From Adenanthera pavonina (Eukaryota; Streptophyta; Magnoliopsida; Fabales; Fabaceae), in the NCBI GenBank assembly GCA_026686845.1, contig JAIVEN010000014.1, forward strand, positions 28,852,001 to 28,916,000: a stretch of DNA of 64,000 nucleotides. Reading direction: 5' to 3'. The notes under the pieces are model-generated. The model worked only from the letters and a program-made list of their open reading frames with translations. It did no database searches and was not told where the DNA came from. Positions 1 to 10,716 of this stretch are shown piece by piece. A program made the translations under genes and the position numbers. The number at the start of each line of letters is the position of its first letter. Positions within the stretch are counted from its first letter, which is position 1.

Positions 1-63
1 GAAGGTGATAGTGAAGATAATGAAGAAGATGATGAAGCAAATGATTCAGAAGATAATATATAA
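1..63 (+). CDS. C-terminal end of upstream gene, probably TNP2-type transposase
   Basis: Frame 1 is open from the window edge to TAA at 61-63. It encodes a strongly acidic tail of 20 residues made mostly of Glu, Asp and Asn. Plant CACTA TNP2 proteins often finish with such an acidic tail after the DUF4216 region, and this stretch lies just upstream of the Transposase_24 gene of the same element. The family call therefore rests on position and composition only, since no catalytic part is visible. The 170 bases that follow are AT-rich and non-coding. Confidence 0.5.
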   Translation, partial: EGDSEDNEEDDEANDSEDNI

Positions 64-233
64 AGGATTGTGGGTTTATGTTAAATTCTTCAATTTATTT
101 TAACTTGTTATGCAAATATATATGTTATTCTTGCGCATTAATATTTATATGTTCATGTCTCATTATGTTGTAAATGTTTAGTTTATGTAAACTTCTTATG
201 AAAATATAATTGAATAGTGCAATCATTGTGCAG

Positions 234-2944
234 ATGGTAGGTCGTGGCATCAAGCGAGGTCGAGGTCGAGGTCAAGTTATGCATCCACTACATACAGGTG
301 ATGGCACATCTTCTGGTCGATTTGTGTCACCACATATTGGAGATGGAACATCCTCTCCTAGTCCTCGCCTTGGTTCCTCTACTCCAACATCTCTACCCTC
401 TGGCAGATCTACAATTGCACCTAATATACCATCATCATCCAGCCCACCTCATGTTTCACCAGAGAGATCTTCCAATCCTGTTCCACAATCCCAGAATACA
501 TCTAGTAGCAATGTCCCCATAGATGGTAGGATTTTAGTGGAGCCAGATAATGACACGTAAGTTAAAAACTTTTAATTGTTCTATAAATATTCCTCTACAT
601 ATCAATTTTGAATTATCATAACATGTGCAATCATTGATGCAAATATAGGTTTAATCCTATCAGTACGGTTAGGCAAATACTTCCCATTATTCAAACGAAA
701 TTTGAATACCCATGTTACACATGGGGGACGACACCACTTAAGCTTCGAGATGATTGGTTCAAAGGATGGGCAGTAAGTAAAAAAAGCCATTAATTTTCCT
801 TACTCTTTTAGATTATGTTCTCACCTTAAATGTAATTGAAATTTATGGTTCTTTTGTTGTGCACACAGAAAAAGCATAAATGGCTACCGCAGTACGAACA
901 AAAAATTAGATCCAATTTTAAGAAAAAATGTGGTGATATCCTTAGGAAAACTATGACTAGAGTTAGGGCAGATATGAAAAAAGGGATCCAACCAGATTGG
1001 ATTCCAGGAGATGTGTGGACACAATTGTGCAAAGTATGGACTAGTAAAGAGTATGAGTTAAAGCAAGAGGCAGTAAAGGCAAATCGAGCCTCAGCTGTAA
1101 GAGGCATGAAAAATAGATGTGGTAGCATTCCTTCGATTGAGCATCGAAGGAGAATGGTAAGAATTTCAATTCAAATCACTCATTATTTCTCATTTGTAAA
1201 GAATGTTTTTCATCTTTATTGATTATTGTAGGTTGTAGAACTTGGGAGGCAGCCAACAATGGCTGAGCTTTTTAAGCTAACACATTTCAATGAGAAAACC
1301 AATGAATTCGTTGATGAGAGATCAGCTGAAGCCTATGTAAGTATATTTTTATCTAATTCTTTGTTTTAAACTTTTAATTTATCAACATATTGTTTTGATT
1401 CTTGTTCATTATTTTGAACATAAGAATGTTTGAAACTTTCACCTTTTTAGTTCCTTCTTTATATGGATCATGAATTAATTACTTCTTTGGGCGGGCTGGC
1501 ATCCATAATATCATGCCCAATGGTTTCATATTTTCAGCTACTTGTATTATTATTGTTAGTCTTCAATGGCACATGACTTATTTCTTATTGTGCTGATTGT
1601 TACTTGGGATAATTTAGTTTCACCTGACCTAAATTAAATACAGACAATAGTTACCTTTGTAGTTTTGCTCATGAACTCCTACTATCATCTCTATGTTTTG
1701 AAGTTTTGATTTTCCTAGACATAACTTCAAGTCAGTTTTATATTGGGCACTATGTTAAACATATTTTAATATACTAGAGATGAGTTCCCAAAATCATAAA
1801 GTAGTTGAATAGTGTTATTGCTTCAGTAGTCTAAATACACTCCACATTTGTTATCTTTATCCCTTTATGTTTATTTGATGTCTTCAAACTTAATTTATAT
1901 GATATATACTTGTATGGATAGAGGACTTTTCTTTCCCTTTTTTTAATCCACTTGAGAACTTTATGGCTAAAAGTTTCTTCATGGTAATATCCTAAGAAAT
2001 AAATTAATGTCAATTTGTCCATTTTAGATTAGGTTAACGTAATGTGATTTGACACTAATGGCATGTAATGATGTATGCCTTTTGTACTTTATTAGTGTAT
2101 CAAGTTTCAATACAACATAAATGTTACAAGTGGATGTGAGATTAAAACAATTTTGATAGTTTAAGGTACTAGAAGCCTCTTTGGAGCAAAATTTCTGATA
2201 GTTTGAGGTGCTAAAAGTCTGCTTGACATTTTTAGGTTCAACATTATTTATTTATCAGTAAAATAATTGTTTTTGTTCTAAGTCTTGTTCATTATGTTCT
2301 GAGTCTTCTTATATATTTTCATCTAATTTTCTGTCAATATTTTGTCATATTAGAAAATACTTGTTGTGCTTGAAATAAGTTATCATTATGCTGCTAGTTT
2401 TAGTATGCAATGAAATGACCCTCAATGTTATGTTGCTTTTCTATATTCAGTTTGTTTCCTACAATTGGTTTATGAAATTTTAAGTTATTAAATATTCAAT
2501 CTTGTTTTCCATGTAGTTTTTCTTTAAGTCTTAATTTAATTTTACTTTCTTCTATAGGCTCAATACACAGAGAAGATATCTAATGCTGAAGGAGAGCTTA
2601 ACGAACTAGAAATATGGTTGGAGGTTGTCGGTGGCAAGAAAAAGGGTCGAATTTTTGGCCTTGGATCTCAAGCTCCCTTTATTGTCTCTAGCACTCATTC
2701 TGAGGCCTCAACTTCCTCCCCACCAATTTATGGATTCCATCCAGAGTTTGAAAGTGAATTAATGAGGCGTTTGGATGCTTTAACAGAGCAAAATGAGAAA
2801 CTTATGTTTCTCTTACATGACGCACAAGAACAAATTGACCAGCAGAGACAAGATATCAATCAATTAAAAAGTCGCTTGCCTACCGAGTCAGAGTCAGCAG
2901 CTGAGCATGCAAATGATGATGAGCATCATACTCCTTCTGCATAG
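234..2944 (+). CDS. Transposase_24 (Ptta/En/Spm) family protein, five exons, apparently intact
   Basis: The exons are 234-556, 649-772, 869-1156, 1232-1336 and 2558-2944. Every intron has GT-AG borders and phases join without a shift, giving 408 residues and a TAG stop at 2942-2944. The start is the ATG directly after a CAG acceptor-like site; a leader exon further upstream is possible. The N terminus is RGRGRG-rich, then Ser/Pro/Thr-rich to about residue 107. A middle domain (about 108-290) has the family pattern of conserved Trp, Lys and Arg blocks, such as WLPQYEQKIRSNFKKK and VKANRAS. The C terminus is a predicted coiled coil (LMRRLDALTEQNEKLMFLL) with an acidic end. In En/Spm the second product binds subterminal repeats and helps TNP2 excise the element in the nucleus. 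Such a role here is inference. Intron 4 (1337-2557) is 1.2 kb and holds nothing recognisable. Confidence 0.85.
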
Positions 2945-3189
2945 TTATGTTGTTATGTTTAGAAGTCATTTTATTTTGTTGAATTTTATGAATACGATAC
3001 TTTGGACTTGATCTCTTTTAGTGTGACATATTTTGGCTTTAGGCACATGATACTATCGAACAATTGCAATTTTATGTACCTTTGAACTAGTTTAAAAGTT
3101 GAAAACTTGATATGCTTCTTTATCTAAATTAATGACAGTTGTTTTATATTCTATAACATACAGGATTTCAGTTTCAATGGTTTAATATG
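2945..3189. other. 3' flank of the Transposase_24 gene
   Basis: AT-rich non-coding sequence between the stop codon and the subterminal repeats. It probably holds the 3' UTR. I see no further reading frame. Confidence 0.5.
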
Positions 3190-3587
3190 GGCCAAAAAAA
3201 AAACAATGAGAACTTTGTGACGGATTTGTCATGCTAAAATCCGTCACAAATTCTAGCACAAAATTTGTACAAAACCTGTGACAGAAAATAACACATGTCA
3301 CAAAATCCGTCTCAAAATTTGTGACAGCTTTTGAGACAGATTATGAATTCTGTCTCAAAATTGGAATAAGCTATCCTTGGAATTTTGAGACGGATATTTT
3401 GTGATGCACCCGTTCCGTCACAACACATTGTGACGGATATTGTTTTTCCGTCGCAAACTATTTAGCGACGAGCTGATTCACGGCGGATAGTTTTCTGTCT
3501 CAAAATCCGTCGTAACTAGTTTTGGGACGGATTTTTCAAAAAAAGCCGTCACAAAATCCGTCTCAAATTCCAGATTTTCTTGTAGTG
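3190..3587. repeat. CACTA subterminal repeat region and right terminal inverted repeat
   Basis: Many short copies of GTGACGGAT, CCGTCACAAA, GAGACGGAT and CCGTCTCAAA occur in direct and inverted orientation. They end in the terminal repeat TTTTCTTGTAGTG at 3575-3587. In CACTA elements these are binding sites for the element's own DNA-binding protein. Here that assignment is by analogy with En/Spm. Confidence 0.8.
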
Positions 3588-4847
3588 ACAGGTTAGTTCA
3601 TCTCACTATACTTACACTTGATGTGCCAAAGAAAATAAAAGTTGCATGTGAATTCTCCATTTTATAGAGAAAATGTCAACAGAAGGGCGTGAGACAAATT
3701 ACATTTAATTTGAACTTGAAAAGTTGTATAATAATCAACCATGAACAAATTCCAAGCAACAAATATCTTTGTGTGGACATAGCCTACAAAATATAAATAA
3801 ACTCGACCAATCATAGATAGATATGTTAGTATTTCAAACATATCTTCATTAGGACTCACTTTTTATCTGCATACATATTTATACATTAGTTTGGACTAAT
3901 CTTTTATAAATTGAGACTATTTAAGAATCTTTCTGTTAATAAGCAATCAGACAAACGTTCATGATTTACCTGCTCAACAACTGAATATGCAAATATTGAC
4001 ATGATAGACAATTGCGTTTGTGCATACTTTTTGCTTCTACTTTTCGTCAGATTCTTATCTCATTGTTGTCTCATGTTTTTCATGTAAATTGTTAACTTAG
4101 GTTCATAGGATCTACCTCTGCCCTTAGGTGATAGAATGTGTAGGCTACAAGATCCGTAAATCAAATCAGTACAAAGTCCTCTCTTATCTTCCATCTTATA
4201 ATGTTAGATATAGGTTATCATGAGCTCTTTCATTGTTGGAAGTGCATTACATATTTCTCTTTTTACAGACAATATTTTCTCAAAGTAAGTTCTATTTGGA
4301 CTTGATTTCTTTGGCCAAACCAAAAAATGGACCTAATTTCATATGTCAAGGCCAATCTGAAGATAATATTTCTCCATCACTCATTAGTAACAAACATCAG
4401 GAAGGCCATGAACTAAACCAGTAAACACAGTATTTTTGGACCAAACCAGTGAACACAGTTCAAGATTTTTTTTCCCCTTCCATTATAGTTGAACACATTT
4501 AAAGCAAGGCAATTATAGATGTTTTCATTCAAAGTTTATCATACTAGTAATTTAGAAGAATCAAAACACATGCTCAAATCCTTAGCTTCATTCTCAGTCC
4601 CTATCAATATCTTACCCCTCAGAAGTCAGAAATGAGATTAAAAAAAAACTTGTTATATTGGCAAAGGGACCAAATAATATGTTCTCTTTAGCCACAATAT
4701 TCCTTTAAAATCACTAAAATGGAACATCAAAAGCAAAGTAGGCCCTAACACCTTGAAAGAAAATTTGTTGTAAACTTAAAAAGTACATTGAGACAACTCT
4801 ACTATATTTTGGAAACAAAGGGCAGAGAGCAAAATAAGGAAACTCAC
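3588..4847. other. Non-coding stretch, nothing recognised
   Basis: This is AT-rich sequence between the CACTA terminus and the PRIN2-like fragment. I searched by eye for the downstream exons that should follow that fragment on the minus strand and did not find them. There are no terminal repeats, no domain motifs and no long plausible frames. Confidence 0.5.
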
Positions 4848-5110
4848 CTGGGTGCAAACCCCCGCAACTTCTTCAACTGATTCCCCATACATATCTTTCT
4901 TCGAAAGCTTCTTCAAAAGATGGTTTCTAAACTTTTCTATCTCCTGAGAGCAATGAAAAGAGGGGAGTGAAACAACTTTCTTCACTAAATAGACACAGAG
5001 ACCCAAAAAATAGAATAGAAACTCATAGCATCAGTGAATTCAAGAATTTGATCAGGAAATTTGTATTCGGCGGCTCTAGTAGAAGAGAAGAAGATGGGTT
5101 TACCTAGAAG
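4848..5110 (-). pseudogene. Fragment of a host plastid-protein gene, PRIN2-like (two exons)
   Basis: Two exon-like pieces are read on the minus strand. The downstream one (4943-4848) is exactly 32 codons, bounded by CTCTCAG and GTGAGTT, and reads EIEKFRNHLLKKLSKKD followed by MYGESVEEVAGVCTQ. The upstream one ends at 5027 with RAAEYKFPDQILEFTDA and has Ser/Phe-rich sequence before it that could derive from a transit peptide. Together they resemble, from memory, the conserved core of PLASTID REDOX INSENSITIVE 2, a small chloroplast protein needed for plastid-encoded polymerase activity. The exon 1 donor reads ATGAGT where GTGAGT would be expected. The remaining exons are missing, so this is a relic or a captured fragment. 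The exon structure is clear; the gene name is less certain. Confidence 0.5.
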
Positions 5111-5270
5111 AGTCTTGCCTTCTCTATTCACTTTGAAATGGAAACAAAGGCACCGAAAATAGAGAATAAGTTGAACCAATGAACTTAGAAATGAAAGGAA
5201 AAAATGAAGCACCCAAAATGAAAATGCAAATGAAATGAAGAATGAGTATAGCAAAACCCAAAGTGGAAAT

Positions 5271-5642
5271 GCAAAGCAAATGGAATCGGAATAAAATGGA
5301 AATGAAGTTACAAAGTAGGAAGGGAAGTGAACCAGTTAACTACCTGAGCACCACATATGAATCGGAACGAGGACGAGGCGTAGGGTTACTTGAGGGAGCT
5401 TCGAGCTTTGAGTTTCAAATTTCAGAGGAGCATTTGAGTAGTTGAGCAAAAAAAAAAAAGGAACTCGCAAAGCAAATGGCATCAAAATGAAATGGAAATG
5501 AATTTACAGAGTAGGCAAGGAAGTGAACCAGTTAACTACTTGAGCACCACACGCAAATTGGAACAAGGACGAGACATAGGTTTACTTGAGGGAGCTTCGA
5601 GCTTTGAGTGTCAAATTTTAGAGGAGCATTTGAGTAGTTGAG
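5271..5642. repeat. Tandem duplication, two copies, period 196 bp
   Basis: Copy 1 (5271-5446) and copy 2 (5467-5642) both begin GCAAAGCAAATGG and end GCATTTGAGTAGTTGAG, with scattered substitutions. They are separated by an A-rich run. They lie immediately upstream (in minus-strand sense) of the PRIN2-like fragment, so the duplicated unit may be its former promoter or 5' UTR. No coding function is visible. Confidence 0.8.
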
Positions 5643-5699
5643 GAAAAAAAAATGGAACCCAAAAATGGAATCTACAGAAGTGCCTAATGTTATTGACCA

Positions 5700-7180
5700 C
5701 ATGAAAATGGTCTTGATGGTTTTCTATGGCTGTTTTTTAGAAAATAGCCATAGGAAGTATAATTTTTTATATAAAAAATAAAAATATTTTTTTAATTTAA
5801 GAAATAGCAAATAAATATATAATTTTAATTTCTAATATTTTTATAACTATTTTATAAAAAACAATTGTAGAAAGTTTGATTAGTTACCTCTTTAAAAAAT
5901 ATATAGATTATATGAAAATCAGAACATTGTTTTAATTGAAAAATTTTCAAAAGCTCCTTTTATTGAAAAGAACCACCAAAACCTTCAAATTTTTTAATTT
6001 AAAACAATAAAACTTTTTTTAAATTAAAAAAAATAATTACACAACATTTTCAATCTAAAACATCTTTTCTTTTAATTTAAAATAATTTTTAATTAAAGAC
6101 CTTGACTTTATTTTATTTTTAAAAAATGAAAATACTATTTTTATTAAAAAAGAAAATAAACATTATCTTTTTTACCGTTATTATTTAACAAATAATCACA
6201 AAATACTTCACATTTTACAACTTTTAAAAAAAAAACCAACTAGAAAACTTTATTTTCTTTTTTTAATTTGAAAATGAGTAATTGACCTTTTTAAAAACAA
6301 CCCTAGAAAGGTAGCTTTCCACGGCCATTTTTCAGAAAATAGCCGTAGAAAGCATAATTTTTTATTTAAAAAATAAAAAAAAATTTTAATTTAAGAAATA
6401 GCAAATAAATATATAATTTTAATTTACAATATTCCTATAACTATTTTATAAAAGACAATCATAGAAAGTTTAATTAGTAACCTCCTTAATTTGAAAATGA
6501 GTAATTGACTTTTCTATGCCTATTTTTTAGAAAGCAGCCGTCGAAAGCATAATTTTTTATTTTAAAAATAAAAGATTTTTTTAAGTTAAGAAATAGAAAA
6601 TAAATATATAATTTTAAATTATAATATTTCCATAGCTATTTTATAAAAGACAACCATAGAAAGCTGGATTAGTTACCCCCTTAAAAATATATAGATCACA
6701 TGAAAATAAAAACACTTTTTTAGTTGAAAATTTTTCAATAACCGCTTTATTAAAAATAACCACCAAAACCTTCAATTTTTTTAATTTAAAAAAATAAAAC
6801 ATTCTTTTTTAATTTAAAAAAGAAAATAAATACACAACATTTTTAATCTAAAACATCTTTTTGTTAATTTAAAATAATTTTTAATTAAAAACCTTGACTT
6901 TATTTTATTTAAAAAAAATACTATTTTTATTTAAAAATAAATAAATATTATCTTTTTTACCGTTATTATTTAACAAATAACCACAAAATACTTCACTAAT
7001 TATAACTATTTTTTTTTAAATTAATTAGAAAACTTGAGTTTCTTTTATTAATATGAACATGAGTAAAAGTAACCTTTCTACAGCTGTTTTTGCTTTTTTT
7101 TTTTTTTTCTAAAAACAGCTGTAAAAAGGTAGCTTTCTAGGGTTGTTTTTCAAAAAATAGCCATAGAAAAGTCAATTACT
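5700..7180. repeat. AT-rich tandem repeat, three copies (one deleted), with stem-forming borders
   Basis: Three diverged direct copies start near 5749, 6342 and 6535. Each opens with an AGCCATAG or AGCCGTMG motif, then ATAATTTTTTAT and AAATAAATATATAATTTTAA. The first and third are about 600 bp; the middle one lacks its central part. Copy borders carry inverted motifs such as CTATGGCTGTTTTTTAGAAA with AATAGCCATAG, which fold back on themselves. The array ends (7145-7200) with an inverted version of the border. It may be the subterminal zone of a decayed DNA transposon, but I found no CACTA or Mutator terminus. Confidence 0.6.
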
Positions 7181-7967
7181 CATTTTCAAATTAAAAATAG
7201 AAAATCAAGTAGATCATTGGCTATTCCACGATGGAATTTGATCTCACAATATCCCTCCTATTAGGGAATACTGGTACCACTAGGGTATTAGGTCATTGGT
7301 TATTCTATACATACTTGCTCAGCCCACAAGTAGATCACATTGTACTTATTAAGTCAGAAAAATGATTACATGCTAATCACATCAAACATATGTCCCTATG
7401 TGGATAAACACAAGTTATATGTATAAAAAAATAATAAATAAAAAAAGAAGTAGAGGGAGGGGTGGGTAAGTAAATAATATAAAATAAAATAAAAGTAGCA
7501 AATACAAGGGAAAGGTAAAACAAGAAGGAAGAAGCATGAAATCACTAAGAAAAGTCATATTTCATTTTCAAAGGATTTGACTGGGTTTTATAAGCATCTT
7601 GGTTGCATCTCTATGTTTCTTTTGATCTTTATTTTGTAGCATAATATGTTATAAATAGTGAAACACATTTGGTGCATGACGGTAGAGCCTTATATTGGAT
7701 GCACATAGATTACCTGAATGTTTATGGACTTATTTTATAAACTTTATCATTTTATTATATATGTGCATATGCAAGTAAAGCCTCACTTTGATAGGCAAGT
7801 AGAAATAAGTGGAATTGGTACCAACAGTTTTGTACTTGTATCTCATACAAAAGATGTCATTGTCTCTTGTATAATAGAAAGAAATTGAGACTAATTAAAT
7901 TAATACTAGTTATTTTATTTTTTATTTATAAATAGCTATACTAACTATTCTATTTTGATGAAAGAAA
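7181..7967. other. Upstream region of chromovirus gag; 5' LTR not delimited
   Basis: This region should contain the chromovirus 5' LTR, primer site and leader. I could not align it by eye with the 3' LTR that starts at 36561, nor find a convincing tRNA-Met primer site. It has an A-rich stretch near 7425-7500 and no coding potential. Confidence 0.3.
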
Positions 7968-8990
7968 ATGGCACCCAGAAGGCGAAGTCAGTCTAGTAGT
8001 GCAATTAGAAGCCAACCTGATAATAGTTTGATTAATGCCATTAAAGGAATGGCTTCCGCAATGCGAAAGCAAGCAGAAGCAACAACGGCTACTATTTGAG
8101 AACAATATGCTGCTACTGCACACTTGGTTCAAATGTTTCAAGGACCTAGAGATGAGGATTCAAATCTTGTTGAGAACTAAGATGGGGACCTGGAAGAACA
8201 ATTACCTACCATTGATACTCAAAATGCATCGAATCTTAAGCAAAATAAAAATTTCTATTGTTTTGTTGAATTTAGGAATGCTAAACCACCATCCTTTAGA
8301 GGAGAGTACAATCCAGATGTGGTACATGAATGGTTGGAGCAAATGGAGAAAATCTTCGAGGTTATGTGGTGTATTGATGCCCAAAAGGTATCTTTTGTTG
8401 CTTATCTGTTGGATGGAGAAGCACATAAATGGTGGAAGGAGACGAAACAGACAATGGAAGTTCATGGAATGGAAATCACTTAGGAGGGATTCAAGACTGC
8501 TTTTCTTGACAAGTATTTTTTAGAGAATGTGAAACATATTGAACTCTTTCGTCTAGTTCAAGGGGCACTAACCATGGATCAATATGTTACAAAGTTTGAG
8601 GCATTATCAAAGTACTCATCTTGCTTAGTTAATAACCTTGATGAGTCATGGAAAACTAGGAAGTTTGAAGCAGGACTAAGGTCTGATATTCAAAACCTAT
8701 AATTGCTTTGGAGATTCAAGATTTTGCAGCACTAGTGAATAAGGGTAGAGTTATAAAGAAGTATATGATGGAGACCAAGTAGGAGAAATAAAGGAAGAAT
8801 TTTTGGAATATGAACAAAGCAGGCAATCTTCATAAAAAGAATTTCAAACCACCTCTTAATAAGGGAAAAAGTAATACTCCAACCACATGAAGTAAATGTG
8901 GAAAATCACACAAGAATTAATTTTGCTGCCATGGTAAGATTGTTTGTTACACTTGTGGAAAAGGCTAGCCACTATTTCAAGAAGTGCCCA
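7968..8990 (+). pseudogene. Ty3/gypsy chromovirus gag, with stops and frameshifts
   Basis: From ATG 7968 the frame encodes a gag-like protein. The retrotransposon gag core includes NAKPPSFRGEYNPDVVHEWL and EAHKWWKETKQ. It is broken by TGA (8097), TAA (8181), TAG (8481) and TAA (8700), with a frameshift near 8696. The C-terminal CCHC zinc knuckle survives in two frames: CYTC at 8945-8956 in one and SHYFKKC at 8967-8987 in another, so a frameshift lies inside the knuckle. Gag would form the particle and bind the RNA. This copy cannot make it. The gag type and the downstream RT fit the Tekay/Del group of chromoviruses, but that clade call is inference. Confidence 0.85.
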
Positions 8991-9800
8991 CAAAATAAGG
9001 GCAAAGCACTTGAGGGGAAGAATTCAACTCAAAGGCCAATGATAAAGGGAAAAGTCTTTACAATGAGTGGAAAGGAAGTAGAGAAATCCACAAACCTTAT
9101 GCAAGGTACATGTTTTGTTAATGACATTCCTTTACTTGTACTATATGACTCTAGAGCTACATACTCCTTTATAGCTATTGATTGTGTGAAGAGATTAAAG
9201 TTGGATGTTTCTTGTGACATCCGACCACTAATGAGATTGGGGAGTGATCGCTAGTGCAAGAAAAAAGGGTGAGATAAAGTGATGAGGCACTGACAAGGAG
9301 CGGCTCCTGGCAAGCTTCTAAGCAGGAGAGGCATATGAATGAATTGAATACATACCAGAATGAGAGGGATCGAGAGACTGTATAAGTATGAGACTATACG
9401 GTTAAAGGATAGCTTAAAGGAATTGATAGATACCGCCTATACCAACAAGGTGCAACTGCCTTTTCTGTAGCCTATCCCTTAAGAACTCCTCAGTTAATCA
9501 TGCTTGACTTGAAGCAATTCTGGGATGTAAGGAGGTGTGTGAGTGAGGACAAAGCACACTGAAAGGGCTTATGTTGGTTTATGGGGACAGTCATCAATCT
9601 TAAATAGCAGCCGAATGTTACATTTCTAAGTTACCATATCAATTGCAAATCTTTACTCCTACAGGGGAGAAGGTATGCACCATATATGCTTGTTTAAATA
9701 GTCCTATTCAAGAGGAAAATCGATCCTACATCGCTCACCTTGTTTTGCTTACCATTAAGTGATATTGATGTTATATTTGGCATGGATTGGTTAACAGAAA
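8991..9800 (+). pseudogene. Chromovirus aspartic protease region, split by an insertion
   Basis: The stretch GTCFVNDIPLLVLYDSRATY (about 9104-9163) is the retropepsin region. The usual Asp-Ser-Gly active site reads Asp-Ser-Arg. At 9213 the frame is interrupted by a 410-bp insertion. The protease continues after 9628 with a TPTGEKV-type motif, then DIDVIFGMDWL near 9765-9797, which usually follows the protease domain in gypsy polyproteins. Frameshifts separate these parts. The protease would have cut the polyprotein, but this one is inactive. Confidence 0.8.
9213..9622. mobile_element. 410-bp solo LTR (TRIM-like) inserted in the chromovirus protease
   Basis: The insert begins TGTGACATCC and ends GAATGTTACA, the TG...CA ends of an LTR. 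It is flanked by a perfect 5-bp target duplication, TTTCT, at 9208-9212 and 9623-9627. Taken out, the protease coding text becomes continuous on either side. It is short and has no reading frame, like a solo LTR of a small non-autonomous element. It contains a CCTATCCCTTAAGAACTCC stretch of the kind I associate with repetitive plant elements. The exact family is not recognised. Confidence 0.85.
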
Positions 9801-10716
9801 ATCGAGTCACTATGATTGTACTCAAAAGCTTGTAATGTTTTCTTCTATTCATATGCCACAATTAACTCATATTATAGCCTACCTGAAGAGTATGGAGGTA
9901 GATGACGAAGACACAAGCAATGTTCCTTTTAAACAGATAGAAAAGTTGAAAGTTCATGAAATACCAATATTTAGAGACCACCCAGATGTGTTTCCTTCGA
10001 GAATAATTGCCCTACCTCCGAAAAGAGAGGTTGATTTTACTATAGAACTTATTCCAAGAACTGAGCCTATTTCCATGGCACCCTCTAGGATGCAACCCCT
10101 AGAGTTGAAAGAGTTGAAGGTTTAGATAGAGGATTTGTTAGAAAAGAAGTTCATTTGACCTAGTGTGTCACCTTTGGGACCCCCTATTTTATTTGCTAAA
10201 AAGAAGGATGAAAGTCTTAGATTATGTGTAGATTCTAGGCAATTGAATAAGATACCCATAAAAAAAAATACCCACTCCCTATAATTGATGATCTTCTAGA
10301 CCAATTGAGAGGGGTCTTTGCTTTTTCTAAGATTGAACTTAGGTCAAGATATCATTAACTTAGGGTTAGGGCTAAAGATATACCTAAGACAGCTTTTAGA
10401 AGTCATTATGGGCACTATGAATTTTTTAGTATTGCCTTTTGGGTTAAGTAATGGCCTAGCTGTGTTCATGGATTACATGAATCGAATCTTTAGGCCTTAC
10501 TTGGACCAATTTGTGGTTGTGTTCATAGATGATATTTTGATTTATTCAAAGTCAATAGAAGAACATGAGGAACACCTTTGTATTGTGTTACAAACTCTAA
10601 GGGAGAAAAAAATGTTTGCCAAACTAGAAAAATGTGATTTTCGGTTAGGAAAAGTAAAATTTTTAGGCCATATAATCTCAAGTGAGGGATCTCAACTGAC
10701 CCAGAAAAGGTAAAAG
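9801..10716 (+). pseudogene. Chromovirus reverse transcriptase, frameshifted
   Basis: The linker and RT start are visible (EIPIFRDHPDVFPSRIIALP and PKREVDFTIELIP, 9955-10059). Next come LGPPILFAKKKDESLRLCVD and the palm motif with its catalytic pair in VFIDDILIYS (FIDD at 10522-10533). The region ends with EKCDFRLGKVKFLGHIISSE. A stop at 10123-10125, a TGA at 10156-10158, a frameshift near 10270-10320 and a shift near 10690-10716 break it. The enzyme would copy element RNA into DNA. Confidence 0.88.

Larger units (their letters stand above)
1..3587 (+). mobile_element. CACTA (En/Spm) transposon, right part; left end outside window
   Basis: The right terminus reads TTTTCTTGTAGTG (3575-3587), the inverted form of a CACTA end. 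It is preceded by about 400 bp of short repeats built on CCGTCACAAA and GAGACGGA in both orientations, as expected for CACTA subterminal regions. Inside lie the last codons of an upstream gene (1-63) and a complete Transposase_24-type gene (234-2944). This is the usual order in autonomous plant CACTA elements, where the TNP2 gene comes first. The three bases after the end are ACA; the matching left copy is outside the window. The intact gene suggests a young copy. Confidence 0.85.

Noticed and set aside
7815..7830. TTGGTACCAACAG as a tRNA-Met primer-binding site of the chromovirus
   Set aside because: Matches the usual TGGTATCAGAGC only in the first bases, and no LTR end precedes it.
8035..8523. 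A 162-codon plus-strand frame
   Set aside because: It overlaps the gag pseudogene in another frame. The gag frame carries the recognisable motifs and this one does not.
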